A DNA stretch of 6,361 bases from Planctomycetales bacterium (GTDB lineage Bacteria > Planctomycetota > Planctomycetia > Planctomycetales > Planctomycetaceae), in contig JAGVKR010000270.1 in assembly GCA_020050375.1 (NCBI GenBank), forward strand, positions 1-6,361, read 5' to 3'. Under the pieces are notes generated by a model. That model was not told where the DNA came from and did no database searches. It saw only the letters and a list, made by a program, of their open reading frames with translations. The translations under genes and the position numbers were made by a program. How positions within the stretch are numbered: position 1 is the first letter of the stretch; each line of letters opens with the position of its first letter. Shown piece after piece: positions 1 through 5,911 of the stretch.

Positions 1-69
1 CTGCTACGGCGGACGGCGCGATTCCGTGTCGGCCCTCGGCCCACGCGAGACGAGATGAATGAACGATAG
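1..69 (+). other. Possible 3' end of an upstream antitoxin gene
   Basis: PIN-domain toxins are normally encoded just after a small antitoxin, so the tail of one is expected here. All three + frames stay open from base 1 to near the toxin start. One ends with TGA at 56-58, one with TGA at 60-62 (an ATGA overlap with the toxin ATG at 59) and one with TAG at 67-69. The ATGA overlap is the classic coupled arrangement, while the frame ending at 69 gives the more antitoxin-like basic/acidic tail (TRDEMNER). Fewer than 25 residues are visible, so the frame cannot be decided and no family can be named. Confidence 0.25.
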
Positions 70-478
70 CGTGTTCCTAGACACCAATGTCCTGGTCTAC
101 GCGATCGAAACCGGCGGCCCGGAACCGGTCAAATCGGCGGCTGCACTGGACCTCGTCCACCGTTCCAAGATTTGTCTCTCGACGCAGGTGCTCGGCGAGT
201 TCTACCGCGCCGTGACGAGCCCGCGCCGGCAGACGCCTTTGTCCCACGAGGAAACTGTCGCCTGGATCCAGCTCTGGAAACGGTTTGACGTCCGTTCGAT
301 CACCATTTCGCACGTCGATTTGGCGCTCGAACTGACCGACAGATACCGGGTGAGCTACTTTGACGCGCTCATATTAGCGGCTGCCGGTCTGGCAGGTTGC
401 AGCGTCGTCTATTCCGAAGATCTCTGCGACGGACAGGACTATAGCGGGGTACGAGTGGAGAATCCCTTCTCAAAATAA
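59..478 (+). CDS. PIN-domain ribonuclease, VapC-like toxin
   Basis: Predicted Mg2+-dependent ribonuclease of the PIN family, 139 residues, the usual size for a VapC-type toxin. Seen in the sequence: the N-terminal strand with the first catalytic acid (LDTNVLVYA, Asp8), the second acid in a QVLGEF helix (Glu47), the third in SYFDALILAAA (Asp102) and a C-terminal acid pair in SEDL/DG (Asp121, Asp124). These are in the order and spacing of the PIN active site, and no key residue is missing. Family knowledge: such proteins cleave RNA and are held inactive by a cognate antitoxin usually encoded immediately upstream. Here that partner would be mostly outside the window. The ATG at 59 is chosen because the protein begins right at the first PIN strand. 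The ATG four bases earlier reads only four codons before a stop. The ribosome site is weak, in keeping with coupling to the preceding gene. It ends 27 bases from the convergent channel gene, with no terminator between them. Confidence 0.88.
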   Translation: MNDSVFLDTNVLVYAIETGGPEPVKSAAALDLVHRSKICLSTQVLGEFYRAVTSPRRQTPLSHEETVAWIQLWKRFDVRSITISHVDLALELTDRYRVSYFDALILAAAGLAGCSVVYSEDLCDGQDYSGVRVENPFSK

Positions 479-505
479 GACGCATTGCGCAAGGGACTCC
501 TCTTC

Positions 506-1543
506 TCATTCATCGCGCGACGACTCGCCGATCATTCGATTGACGGCGATCGTGCTGCCGAAGGCGAACAGGCTGTCTCCCGGCTCGATCACGGCATTTC
601 CCGGCGGGGGCATTAAGCGCTCGCCGTTCCGTCGGCGAATGCCCACGACGATCACTCCCTGCTCGCGCAGATCGGTCTCGTTGAGCCTCTTTCCCGCGTA
701 AGGACTGTCGCCGGCGATCTGCACGTCGGCCAGCTCGAGATTCTGTCCCCGGCCGTCAGTGATTTCGAGGAAATCTTCGACGCTGGGATTCAACATGAAC
801 CGGGCGATCTTCTCGGCCCCCGTGCTGTAGGGGCTGACGACCCGGTTGGCCCCGGCCCGTTTGATTTTCTCGGCTGCCGAGTCGCCGCTGGCGCGGGCGA
901 TGATCTCGAGCTTGCTCGACAGCAACCTTGCCGAGAGCACGACGTAAACGTTGTCGGCGTCGGTGGGGAGCACGGTGGCCAGTGCCCGGGCCCGCTCGAT
1001 TCCCGCCTGGCGAAGGGCCTTATCGTCCGTGGCGTCGCCGACGACATACAGCCACTCTCCTTCGGTACAGCGGTTTCGAAGCTGTTCCTCGTTCGAGTCG
1101 ATCACCACGAACGGCTTCCCGCGCTCGTGCAGATGCCGGCAGATTGTGCTCCCCATCCGCCCCATCCCGCACACGATGTAATGATGACGCAGTTGAGAGA
1201 TTTTTTTTTCCATGCGGCGCGACTCCAACAGTTTCAAAATCCCCACGCTGAAGATCGTTTGCCCGATTTGAAAGGCACTGTACGAAACGACGCCGAAGCC
1301 CACAAACAAAAAACCGATCACGAAGATGCGCGCTGCGGGGTTCATCGGGACGATTTCGCCGTAGCCGACCGTCGTCAATGTCGTCACGGCCATGTACAGA
1401 CAGTCGAGCCACGATCCCCCGGTGAAGTGCCGAAGCCCCAAAGTGCCGGCCAACGTCAACGTCGCTAATAGTGCCGGAAGCAGCAATACGCGCCGCACGA
1501 CAGCAGCGAGGGCATTTTTTCGTAAACCGTGGGGAATCGACAT
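506..1543 (-). CDS. One-pore K+ channel with RCK (TrkA-N/TrkA-C) domain
   Basis: Predicted inner-membrane potassium channel gated by a cytoplasmic RCK domain, built like MthK. From ATG at 1543 it has 345 residues: a basic N-terminus, membrane helix 1 (about 19-38), a pore loop with the K+ selectivity filter TVGYG (58-62), and membrane helix 2 (about 72-96). A charged linker follows, then a Rossmann-type TrkA-N domain (from about 120, GMGRMG at 126-131, acid Asp149 in VVIDS, GDAT at 169-172). A TrkA-C domain (about 270-337, ending EPGDSLFAFG) closes the protein. Family knowledge: RCK domains bind ions or nucleotides and assemble into a gating ring. The frame extends to a TTG at 1585, adding 14 residues with no hydrophobic or family signal, so ATG 1543 is preferred. 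Neither start has a clear Shine-Dalgarno. It lies 66 bases downstream of ilvD on the same strand and may share its transcript. Ligand and physiological role are not visible. Confidence 0.93.
   Translation of the reverse strand: MSIPHGLRKNALAAVVRRVLLLPALLATLTLAGTLGLRHFTGGSWLDCLYMAVTTLTTVGYGEIVPMNPAARIFVIGFLFVGFGVVSYSAFQIGQTIFSVGILKLLESRRMEKKISQLRHHYIVCGMGRMGSTICRHLHERGKPFVVIDSNEEQLRNRCTEGEWLYVVGDATDDKALRQAGIERARALATVLPTDADNVYVVLSARLLSSKLEIIARASGDSAAEKIKRAGANRVVSPYSTGAEKIARFMLNPSVEDFLEITDGRGQNLELADVQIAGDSPYAGKRLNETDLREQGVIVVGIRRRNGERLMPPPGNAVIEPGDSLFAFGSTIAVNRMIGESSRDE
1211..1226 (-). promoter_or_regulatory. Candidate internal ribosome site and start codon for a free RCK subunit
   Basis: Inside the channel gene, GGAG at 1226-1223 lies 9 bases before an in-frame ATG at 1213-1211 (Met111 of the channel). 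Initiation there would give a 235-residue soluble protein starting MEKKISQL, just ahead of the RCK domain and after the last membrane helix. The neighbouring full-length start lacks such a site. Established precedent: the archaeal channel MthK uses an internal methionine at the equivalent place to make free RCK subunits that complete its octameric gating ring. That this site is used here is inference. Confidence 0.45.
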
Positions 1544-1592
1544 GAAACGCGACGGAAAAGAGCCGCAATGACCGCGAATCAACAAAGTCGCC

Positions 1593-1609
1593 GCGAGCGG
1601 CGTGCTCGC
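1593..1609 (-). terminator. Hairpin just after ilvD, possible weak terminator or attenuator
   Basis: Immediately after the ilvD stop codon the minus strand reads GCGAGC, a 5-base loop, then GCTCGC, giving a perfect 6-bp GC-rich stem. What follows is only moderately T-rich (GGCGACTTTGTTG), so it is not a canonical intrinsic terminator. It could stabilise the 3' end of the ilvD message or reduce read-through into the channel gene. Confidence 0.3.
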
Positions 1610-3304
1610 TCACTCGTCCGTCACGCATCCTTCCGACGCGCTCTTCACGGTCTTGATGTACTTGTACAACGTCCCCCGCCGGACCTTGTAGGGCGGGTCT
1701 TGATATGCCGCGCGGCGTTTCGCCAGTTCGGCGTCGGAGACGACCATGTCGATTCGATTGGTGTCGGCATCGATGATGATTTTGTCCCCATCCTTCACCA
1801 GGGCGATCGGCCCTCCTCCCTGAGCTTCGGGAGTGACGTGCCCGATGATGAAGCCGTGCGAGCCCCCCGAGAACCGGCCGTCGGTCATCAGCGCGACGTC
1901 GTTCCCCAGTCCGGCGCCCATGATAGCCGAAGTCGGCGTGAGCATCTCGGGCATCCCCGGCCCTCCCTTCGGGCCTTCGTAACGAATGATCACGACGTCC
2001 CCCTTGACGATCTTTTTCTGCTCGAGCGCCGCGAGCATGGCTTCCTCGGAGTCGTAACACTTCGCCGGACCGCTGAACTGCAAGCCCTCCTTCCCCGTGA
2101 TTTTCGCGACGGCCCCTTCGGGACACAGGTTTCCGCGCATGATGCGGATGTGCCCCGATTTCTTGATCGGCGTTTCGACCGGGTGAATGATCTTCTGCCC
2201 TTCCTTGAGGCCTTCCAGATCCTTCAGATTCTCGGCGAGAGTCTTGCCGGTCACGGTCAGGCAACTTCCGTCGAGCAGCCCCTTTGACAAGAGATACTTG
2301 AGCACCGCCGGTGTTCCACCGACGTAGTGCAGGTCCTCCATCACGTATTTCCCGGAGGGCTTCAGATCGGCAATGTAAGGAATCCGATCGCTGACTTTCT
2401 GGAAATCGTCGATCGTGAGAGGGACTTCGCAGGCACGAGCGATCGCGAGGAGGTGCAGCACGGCATTCGTTGAGCCCCCGAGCGCCATCACCGTAACCAT
2501 CGCGTTCTCGAACGCCTTGCGAGTCATGATGTCGCGAGGCTTGATGTCGCGTTCGAGCAGCGTGCGGATCGCCTTGCCCGAAGCGACGCATTCTCCGAGC
2601 TTGAGCGGGTCTTCTGCCGGAATCGACGAGCTGTAGGGAAGGCTCATCCCCATGGCTTCTATCGCCGAGGCCATCGTGTTGGCGGTGTACATTCCACCGC
2701 ACGCCCCCGGCCCGGGACAGCTTTTACGGACGACCGCCTGCCGCTCTTCGTCGCTGATCTTGCCGGCGATGTACTCGCCGTAGACCTGAAACGCCGAGAC
2801 GATATCGAGCTTGCGATCCCCCAGGCAACCGGCGCGGATCGTCCCGCCATAGATCATGATCGACGGTCGGTTGAAGCGGGCCATCGCCATGACGCAACCC
2901 GGCATGTTCTTGTCGCAGCCGGGGATCGAGATGTTGGCGTCGTACCACTGGCCACAGGTTACAGTCTCGATCGAGTCGGCGATCAGGTCGCGAGACTGGA
3001 GCGAATACGACATCCCCTCGGTTCCCATCGAGATCCCGTCGCTGACGCCGATCGTGTTGAACCGCATCCCGACCATTCCCTGCGCCTGGACCCCCTCCTT
3101 GACCTTGGCCGCCAGGTCGTTGAGGTGCATGTTGCAGGTGTTCCCCTCCCACCAGACGCTGGCAATGCCGACCTGTGCTTTGTGCATGTCGGCTTCGGTC
3201 AGCCCCGTCCCGTAGAGCATGGCCTGCGAGGCACCCTGCGATCGGGGCTGTGTGACACGGGAACTGAACTTGTTGAGGACAGGCTCTGCAGTGGAAGCGG
3301 TCAT
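1610..3304 (-). CDS. ilvD: Dihydroxy-acid dehydratase
   Basis: Catalyses dehydration of 2,3-dihydroxy-isovalerate and 2,3-dihydroxy-3-methylvalerate to the 2-oxo acids, the penultimate step of valine and isoleucine synthesis, which also feeds leucine and pantothenate. It is cytoplasmic and has an Fe-S cluster and Mg2+. At 564 residues it has the normal full length. Visible hallmarks: [13 protein letters not shown] (Cys57), [10 protein letters not shown] (Cys130, with the Mg-site Asp131 and Lys132), [16 protein letters not shown] (Cys202) and the C-terminal [14 protein letters not shown] (catalytic Ser479). Three cysteines in these positions are those that hold a [2Fe-2S] cluster in the plant/bacterial-type enzyme. 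The ATG at 3304 is chosen because the next residues ([20 protein letters not shown]) are the conserved family start. No strong ribosome site precedes it. It is the first gene of a likely two-gene unit with the K+ channel. The 253 bases upstream, to the divergent antitoxin, show no recognisable leader peptide or T-box. Confidence 0.98.
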   Translation of the reverse strand: MTASTAEPVLNKFSSRVTQPRSQGASQAMLYGTGLTEADMHKAQVGIASVWWEGNTCNMHLNDLAAKVKEGVQAQGMVGMRFNTIGVSDGISMGTEGMSYSLQSRDLIADSIETVTCGQWYDANISIPGCDKNMPGCVMAMARFNRPSIMIYGGTIRAGCLGDRKLDIVSAFQVYGEYIAGKISDEERQAVVRKSCPGPGACGGMYTANTMASAIEAMGMSLPYSSSIPAEDPLKLGECVASGKAIRTLLERDIKPRDIMTRKAFENAMVTVMALGGSTNAVLHLLAIARACEVPLTIDDFQKVSDRIPYIADLKPSGKYVMEDLHYVGGTPAVLKYLLSKGLLDGSCLTVTGKTLAENLKDLEGLKEGQKIIHPVETPIKKSGHIRIMRGNLCPEGAVAKITGKEGLQFSGPAKCYDSEEAMLAALEQKKIVKGDVVIIRYEGPKGGPGMPEMLTPTSAIMGAGLGNDVALMTDGRFSGGSHGFIIGHVTPEAQGGGPIALVKDGDKIIIDADTNRIDMVVSDAELAKRRAAYQDPPYKVRRGTLYKYIKTVKSASEGCVTDE

Positions 3305-3474
3305 CCGAAAGACTTTCGTTGGGTGAAAAAGAAACCAAAGTGCCGGCGAAGAAGCCGTTCAGGCGGGCACGGTCCTGCCAAAGCGGCAAATCCAGAGCCC
3401 GGTCGCGAATTCCGAGTAGTCGTTCGTGACCGGGAGATGTTAGACTGGCGCCGGGGGAATCGCCCCGTGCGCCG

Positions 3475-3503
3475 TTGGATCAGTTCAATGTATCGGTTAC
3501 ATT
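3475..3503 (+). promoter_or_regulatory. Candidate sigma-70-type promoter of the antitoxin-toxin operon
   Basis: TTGGAT (3475-3480) and TACATT (3498-3503) are separated by exactly 17 bases and resemble -35 and -10 boxes. Transcription would start near 3510, giving a leader of roughly 48 bases before the antitoxin ATG at 3558. Only pattern matching supports this, but its position directly ahead of the operon and the overlapping inverted repeat add weight. Confidence 0.4.
3487..3503. promoter_or_regulatory. Inverted repeat over the -10 box, candidate operator
   Basis: AATGTA (3487-3492), five bases, then TACATT (3498-3503) form a perfect 6-bp inverted repeat, and the right arm is the putative -10 box itself. 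Toxin-antitoxin operons are commonly repressed by their own antitoxin or complex binding such a repeat in the promoter. This is therefore a reasonable operator candidate. Short repeats also arise by chance. Confidence 0.4.
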
Positions 3504-3557
3504 TTGGACGTCAACCGCTGCTCGGCGACGCCAACCGAAGTCTGGAGCTTGAACGCG

Positions 3558-3746
3558 ATGGGCACAGCAAAAACCGAAGTCTTAGCGATTCTGGATCAAT
3601 TGCCGGATGATGCGTCTCTTGAGGACATCCAATATCGAATCTACGTTCGGCAAAAAATCGAGCGTGGGCTTCGGGACGCCGATGAGGGACGCACCGTTTC
3701 GCACGAAGAAGCCAAGCGGCGACTTCAAAAATGGCTTCAAAAATAA
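3558..3746 (+). CDS. Small antitoxin of a ParE/RelE-type module
   Basis: A 62-residue acidic/basic protein that matches the general pattern of antitoxins paired with ParE/RelE toxins: an N-terminal helix (TEVLAILDQLPDDASLEDI), then YRIYVRQKIERGLRDADEGRTVSHEEAKRR and a terminal KWLQK. The GR-V-SHEEAKRR stretch is typical of the toxin-binding C-terminus. No ribbon-helix-helix DNA-binding domain is obvious. The ATG at 3558 is preferred because GGAG (3544-3547) lies 10 bases ahead of it. The frame opens earlier at a TTG (3504), but that codon overlaps the putative -10 box. The toxin gene begins inside its last codons (16-base overlap), which indicates coupled translation. Expected role: bind and neutralise the downstream toxin and perhaps repress the operon. 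The exact antitoxin family is not identified. Confidence 0.8.
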   Translation: MGTAKTEVLAILDQLPDDASLEDIQYRIYVRQKIERGLRDADEGRTVSHEEAKRRLQKWLQK

Positions 3747-4054
3747 TCTGGTCAAACGCCGCGTTGGATGACGTGGCCTTGGCGTCCGAATACATCGCGC
3801 GCGATTCGATCGGCTACGCAACTGCGTTCGTGGACGAAGTGCTTGAAGCAGTCGACACATTGTCCATTTTTCCGGAGGGGGCCGCGATCGTCCCGGAGAT
3901 GGATTCTCTGCGCGTTCGGGAAATCTTTGTCCGTCGATATCGGATCATTTTCGAATTCAATGGAAGCCGCGTCCTGATCGTGGCCTGTATCCACAGTGCT
4001 CGTGAATTGGACGATATTCTCAAGACTCGAATGCCTGGCTCGGGCAGAAATTGA
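3731..4054 (+). CDS. ParE/RelE-superfamily toxin
   Basis: A 107-residue toxin of the RelE/ParE fold. The sequence shows the N-terminal strand (KIIWSNAALDDV), a helical hairpin (about 13-48, containing ASEYIARDS and FVDEVLEAVDTL), and a FPEGAAIVPEM turn. The C-terminal sheet follows: LRVREIFVRRYRIIFEFNGSRVLIVACIHSARELDD. The REI-V--YRIIFE pattern and the closing H-ARELDDIL favour the ParE branch. ParE proteins poison DNA gyrase and RelE proteins cleave mRNA on the ribosome. Which applies cannot be read with certainty. Start ATG 3731 overlaps the antitoxin by 16 bases and has no good ribosome site of its own, fitting coupling. No intrinsic terminator follows in the 173 bases before the tRNA gene, and those bases hold no convincing coding frame. 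Confidence 0.87.
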   Translation: MASKIIWSNAALDDVALASEYIARDSIGYATAFVDEVLEAVDTLSIFPEGAAIVPEMDSLRVREIFVRRYRIIFEFNGSRVLIVACIHSARELDDILKTRMPGSGRN

Positions 4055-4191
4055 TTCGCCGGTTCGAGTGGTCTTGCCTGCAAGCTATTCTTCAACGCTT
4101 GTGAACCTTGTGGACATAGTTCCTCCGGTCGCTCAAGCCGAAAGCTGTACGGTCCGTTCCACTTCTGTCGCCAACTCCAGGCGAATCTGCC

Positions 4192-4220
4192 TTGTCAGAA
4201 TTGGCAGCGTCTGTTTGAAT
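4192..4220 (+). promoter_or_regulatory. Candidate promoter of the tRNA-Ser gene
   Basis: TTGTCA (4192-4197), a 17-base spacer and TTGAAT (4215-4220) make a good sigma-70-like pair. Transcription would begin about 4227, essentially at the first base of the mature tRNA (4228). The stretch between -10 and start (AGACGCC) is GC-rich, as in stable-RNA promoters under stringent control. Confidence 0.5.
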
Positions 4221-4226
4221 AGACGC
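4207..4226. repeat. Inverted repeat enclosing the tRNA promoter -10 box
   Basis: GCGTCT (4207-4212) and AGACGC (4221-4226) are perfect 6-bp complements, and the 8 bases between them end in the candidate -10 box TTGAAT. If transcription starts near 4227 this repeat is not transcribed, so it would act in DNA (protein site) rather than as an RNA hairpin. If transcription starts further upstream it would form a small stem next to the RNase P cleavage site. Confidence 0.4.
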
Positions 4227-4227
4227 C

Positions 4228-4314
4228 GGAGAGGTGACAGAGTGGTCGATTGTGCTAGTCTCGAAAACTAGTAGGGGTGCAAGCCTCTCGGGGGTTCGAA
4301 TCCCCCCCTCTCCG
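4228..4314 (+). tRNA. tRNA-Ser (anticodon CGA)
   Basis: A full cloverleaf can be drawn by hand. The acceptor stem GGAGAGG (4228-4234) pairs with CCTCTCC (4307-4313). The D stem is ACA/TGT (4237-4239 with 4251-4253). The anticodon stem CTAGT/ACTAG (4255-4259 with 4267-4271) carries the loop CTCGAAA, anticodon CGA at 4262-4264, which reads UCG serine codons. A long variable arm follows (stem AGGGG/CCTCT, about 4273-4288), as expected for a class II tRNA-Ser. The T stem GGGGG/CCCCC has loop TTCGAAT (4295-4301). The discriminator base is G (4314), a serine identity element. CCA is not encoded (CTCC follows), so it must be added enzymatically. It appears to be a single-gene transcript with its own promoter and terminator. 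Confidence 0.97.
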
Positions 4315-4318
4315 CTCC

Positions 4319-4360
4319 AACCGCCGTGGAATCGTCCGATTCCCCGGCGGTTTGTTTTTT
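4319..4360 (+). terminator. Strong intrinsic terminator after tRNA-Ser
   Basis: AACCGCCG (4319-4326) and GGAATC (4328-4333) pair with GATTCC (4338-4343) and CGGCGGTT (4345-4352), with one internal mismatch and a 4-base loop. The run TGTTTTTT ends at 4360. This is a 14-bp GC-rich stem with a U tract, starting only 4 bases after the tRNA, so it should end the tRNA transcript efficiently. Confidence 0.93.
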
Positions 4361-4419
4361 GAGTCGACAGCCAGCCGTTCGCTCGATGTCAAATTCGAGT
4401 TTTTCGTGTAACCTGTCGC

Positions 4420-4815
4420 TTGGCGCAGGCATCGAAGTATGCCGAACCCGGCCTCGGATCAATCCAATGCCCCCTCTGCACCAAACAAGTCGGGCAATTC
4501 GTCGGCAGCACCGAGAAATTTCAGGCCGCCAAAGCCAAGGTGGTCTTTGTCTATCCGGGACCGGCCGATCAACTCAAGCGGCATGCGGAACAGTTCGTGA
4601 CGGGAAAAAACTTCCCGGACAGCTTCCGTCTGCTGATTGACCCTAATTATAGCTTCACGAACGCATACCACTTACGCTGGGACGCGCCAGGCGAGACCGC
4701 TTATCCGTCAACCTTCGTGATCGGTAAGGATCGAAAGGTGCTGTTCTCGAAGGTCAGCAAGACACATGGGGGCCGCTCGACATTTGACGAGGTTTTGAAA
4801 GCGCTGGAGAACTAG
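4420..4815 (+). pseudogene. 5'-truncated redoxin (peroxiredoxin/thioredoxin-like)
   Basis: The reading frame encodes the C-terminal two thirds of a redoxin-fold protein. The redox-active CPLC (residues 17-20 from TTG 4420) is followed by TKQVGQF, strand KVVFVYPGPAD, DPNYSFTNAYHLRWD, the cis-proline region ETAYPSTFVIGKD (Pro96) and the ending SKTHGGRSTFDEVLKALEN. Related proteins have about 50 or more residues before the CxxC, including the APDF-type strand and the strand leading into the active site, often after a signal peptide. Here the frame is closed by TGA at 4360-4362, inside the upstream terminator region. No ATG or GTG occurs between there and the CxxC, and the only start is TTG 4420 without a ribosome site. 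No other frame of 4361-4420 supplies the missing part. I infer a gene remnant beside the tRNA. An unusually short expressed redoxin is the alternative, since the remaining codons show no frameshift or internal stop. Confidence 0.65.
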
Positions 4816-4886
4816 GACCGACGATCAAAAGTCGGCCAGACAGTGCCTGCCCGCTTCGTCGATCGTCGCGTAGTTTGCCTGCGCTG

Positions 4887-5651
4887 TCAAATCGCACCGC
4901 GCGCCCGGGCGATCCTGTCGCGGAAGCCAGCTTCGAGGATCCACATCGGTTCGCCGAAGCAGAGGAACTTCCAGCCGTCGCGGACGAGTTCTTCGACGTT
5001 GCCGCCGATCATCCAGCCGGGCTTCTTTGCTGCTTTGGCCGCGGCGAGAATCTTGCCCAGCGCTTCTTTCAACGGGGGGGCCGACATCTGGCCGGCAACA
5101 CCCAGCTCCGCCGAAAGGTCGTATGGACCGACTGCAAGAGCGGTGGTCAATTCGTGACCGGCGATTGCGGCGAGATTGCCCATCGCGACCTTGGTCTCGA
5201 CCTGCGGCAAAACGATAAAGTTGTCTTCGACCACAGAACGCCAGGTGGGCCCCAGGTAATCGGAAACCCAGCGATTCCCCAGCCCACCCGGTCGCCGACG
5301 ACCACGCGGCGGGAGATAGATGGCATCGCGAACCGTGTCGAGGTCGGCGGCCGACTCGACGCATGCCAGCAGAAAGCCGCACGGCCCCATGTCGATCGCC
5401 AGACGCACTGTCGCGTAATCGTTCGACCGCGGACGAATCAAGACCGGAAAGCCCATTCGACGACCAGTGGCGCAAACTTCGGTGATCGTTTCCGGATTCG
5501 CACACCCGTGTTCCATGTCGACGATGATGTAGTCGATCCCCGCCCGAATGCAGATTTCGACCAGATCGGGCCAGAGACGCTCGCTGACCAGCAGCCCTGT
5601 CGTGAGCTCACCTTTGTAAATCCGCTCACGCAATCGTCGCGCCGGTTCCAT
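4887..5651 (-). CDS. HpcH/HpaI-family aldolase
   Basis: Predicted cytoplasmic class II (metal-dependent) aldolase, 254 residues, the normal family length. The family cleaves or forms 2-oxo-acid aldols such as 4-hydroxy-2-oxoheptanedioate or 5-keto-4-deoxy-glucarate, giving pyruvate plus an aldehyde. Visible in order: GLLVSERLWPDLVEICIRAGIDYIIVDMEHG (acids Asp45 and Glu47, catalytic-type His48), VLIRPRSND (Arg73), the metal-ligand LPQVETKVAMGNL (Glu152) and AVGPYDLSAELG (Asp178, second metal-ligand region). A Gly/Arg-rich loop (PPRGRRRPGG, 114-123) is typical of the branch with a longer active-site loop. The usual VPMV stretch after strand 4 reads LLACVES here, so substrate assignment is unsafe. 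ATG 5651 has a good ribosome site, GAGG at 5662-5659, seven bases upstream. The 3' end faces the redoxin remnant across 71 bases. Confidence 0.9.
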   Translation of the reverse strand: MEPARRLRERIYKGELTTGLLVSERLWPDLVEICIRAGIDYIIVDMEHGCANPETITEVCATGRRMGFPVLIRPRSNDYATVRLAIDMGPCGFLLACVESAADLDTVRDAIYLPPRGRRRPGGLGNRWVSDYLGPTWRSVVEDNFIVLPQVETKVAMGNLAAIAGHELTTALAVGPYDLSAELGVAGQMSAPPLKEALGKILAAAKAAKKPGWMIGGNVEELVRDGWKFLCFGEPMWILEAGFRDRIARARGAI

Positions 5652-5911
5652 CGGTATACCTCAGAATCATTTTGGATTGCCGCGCAGAGGGCACGGTCCA
5701 AAAAAGCCTAACAGTTTGCCTGAGGTTTCGCAAAGGAAGTGAAGTGCATTCCCGCGGGTGGCGCGGTATCTTCCCCACTCACTGCGTCGCGTGTCGATGG
5801 GGTCTCCTGTCTGTTTCAGGCGCCCCGCCGATATCTGCGAAATCGAGGCATCGGGACGAGCCGATCAACCGAGTGGTCCTGCGCCCCGAGGCCTGCCATG
5901 GAGTCCGTTGG
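5652..5911. promoter_or_regulatory. Divergent control region between aldolase and transporter
   Basis: These 260 bases separate two divergently read genes and must hold both starts of transcription. They contain the aldolase ribosome site (GAGG, 5659-5662) and the transporter ribosome site (GGAG, 5900-5903). A small inverted repeat TTTGC/GCAAA (5715-5719 and 5730-5734) has arm centres 15 bases apart, a possible operator half-site pair. No promoter stands out. A weak minus-strand candidate is TTGCGA, 17 bases, TAGGCT. No convincing coding frame is present. Confidence 0.3.

Noticed and set aside
506..1585. Longer channel start at TTG 1585
   Set aside because: The extra 14 residues lack family character and no ribosome site precedes the TTG. 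ATG 1543 is the simpler start.
1529..2287. 252-codon + strand frame opposite ilvD
   Set aside because: Antisense shadow of ilvD with Arg/His/Asp-rich composition, no recognisable motif and no support outside the ilvD codon pattern.
1020..2702. 560-codon open frame on the minus strand spanning ilvD and the channel
   Set aside because: It is an off-frame reading of two clearly real genes on the same strand. The protein is Arg/Gly/His-rich low-quality sequence with no domain, as expected in GC-rich coding DNA.
3996..4271. 91-codon + frame between parE and the tRNA
   Set aside because: It overlaps the end of parE and runs into the tRNA, with no domain and poor composition. The region is better explained as the spacer plus tRNA promoter.
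4228..4314. tRNA-Ser as the attachment site of an integrated element
   Set aside because: No second copy of the tRNA 3' end and no integrase or phage gene is present in the window.
4268..4462. 64-codon minus-strand frame with an ERGGFEPPRG-like ending
   Set aside because: The ending is the familiar spurious translation of the antisense of a tRNA-Ser gene, and the rest lies over the terminator and redoxin remnant.
4818..4835. CCGAC/GTCGG hairpin between redoxin remnant and aldolase as a bidirectional terminator
   Set aside because: The stem is only 5 bp with an 8-base loop, and there is no T run on either strand.
4875..5711. 278-codon + strand frame opposite the aldolase
   Set aside because: Antisense shadow. 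The aldolase on the other strand has its full motif set and a ribosome site, while this frame has no domain.
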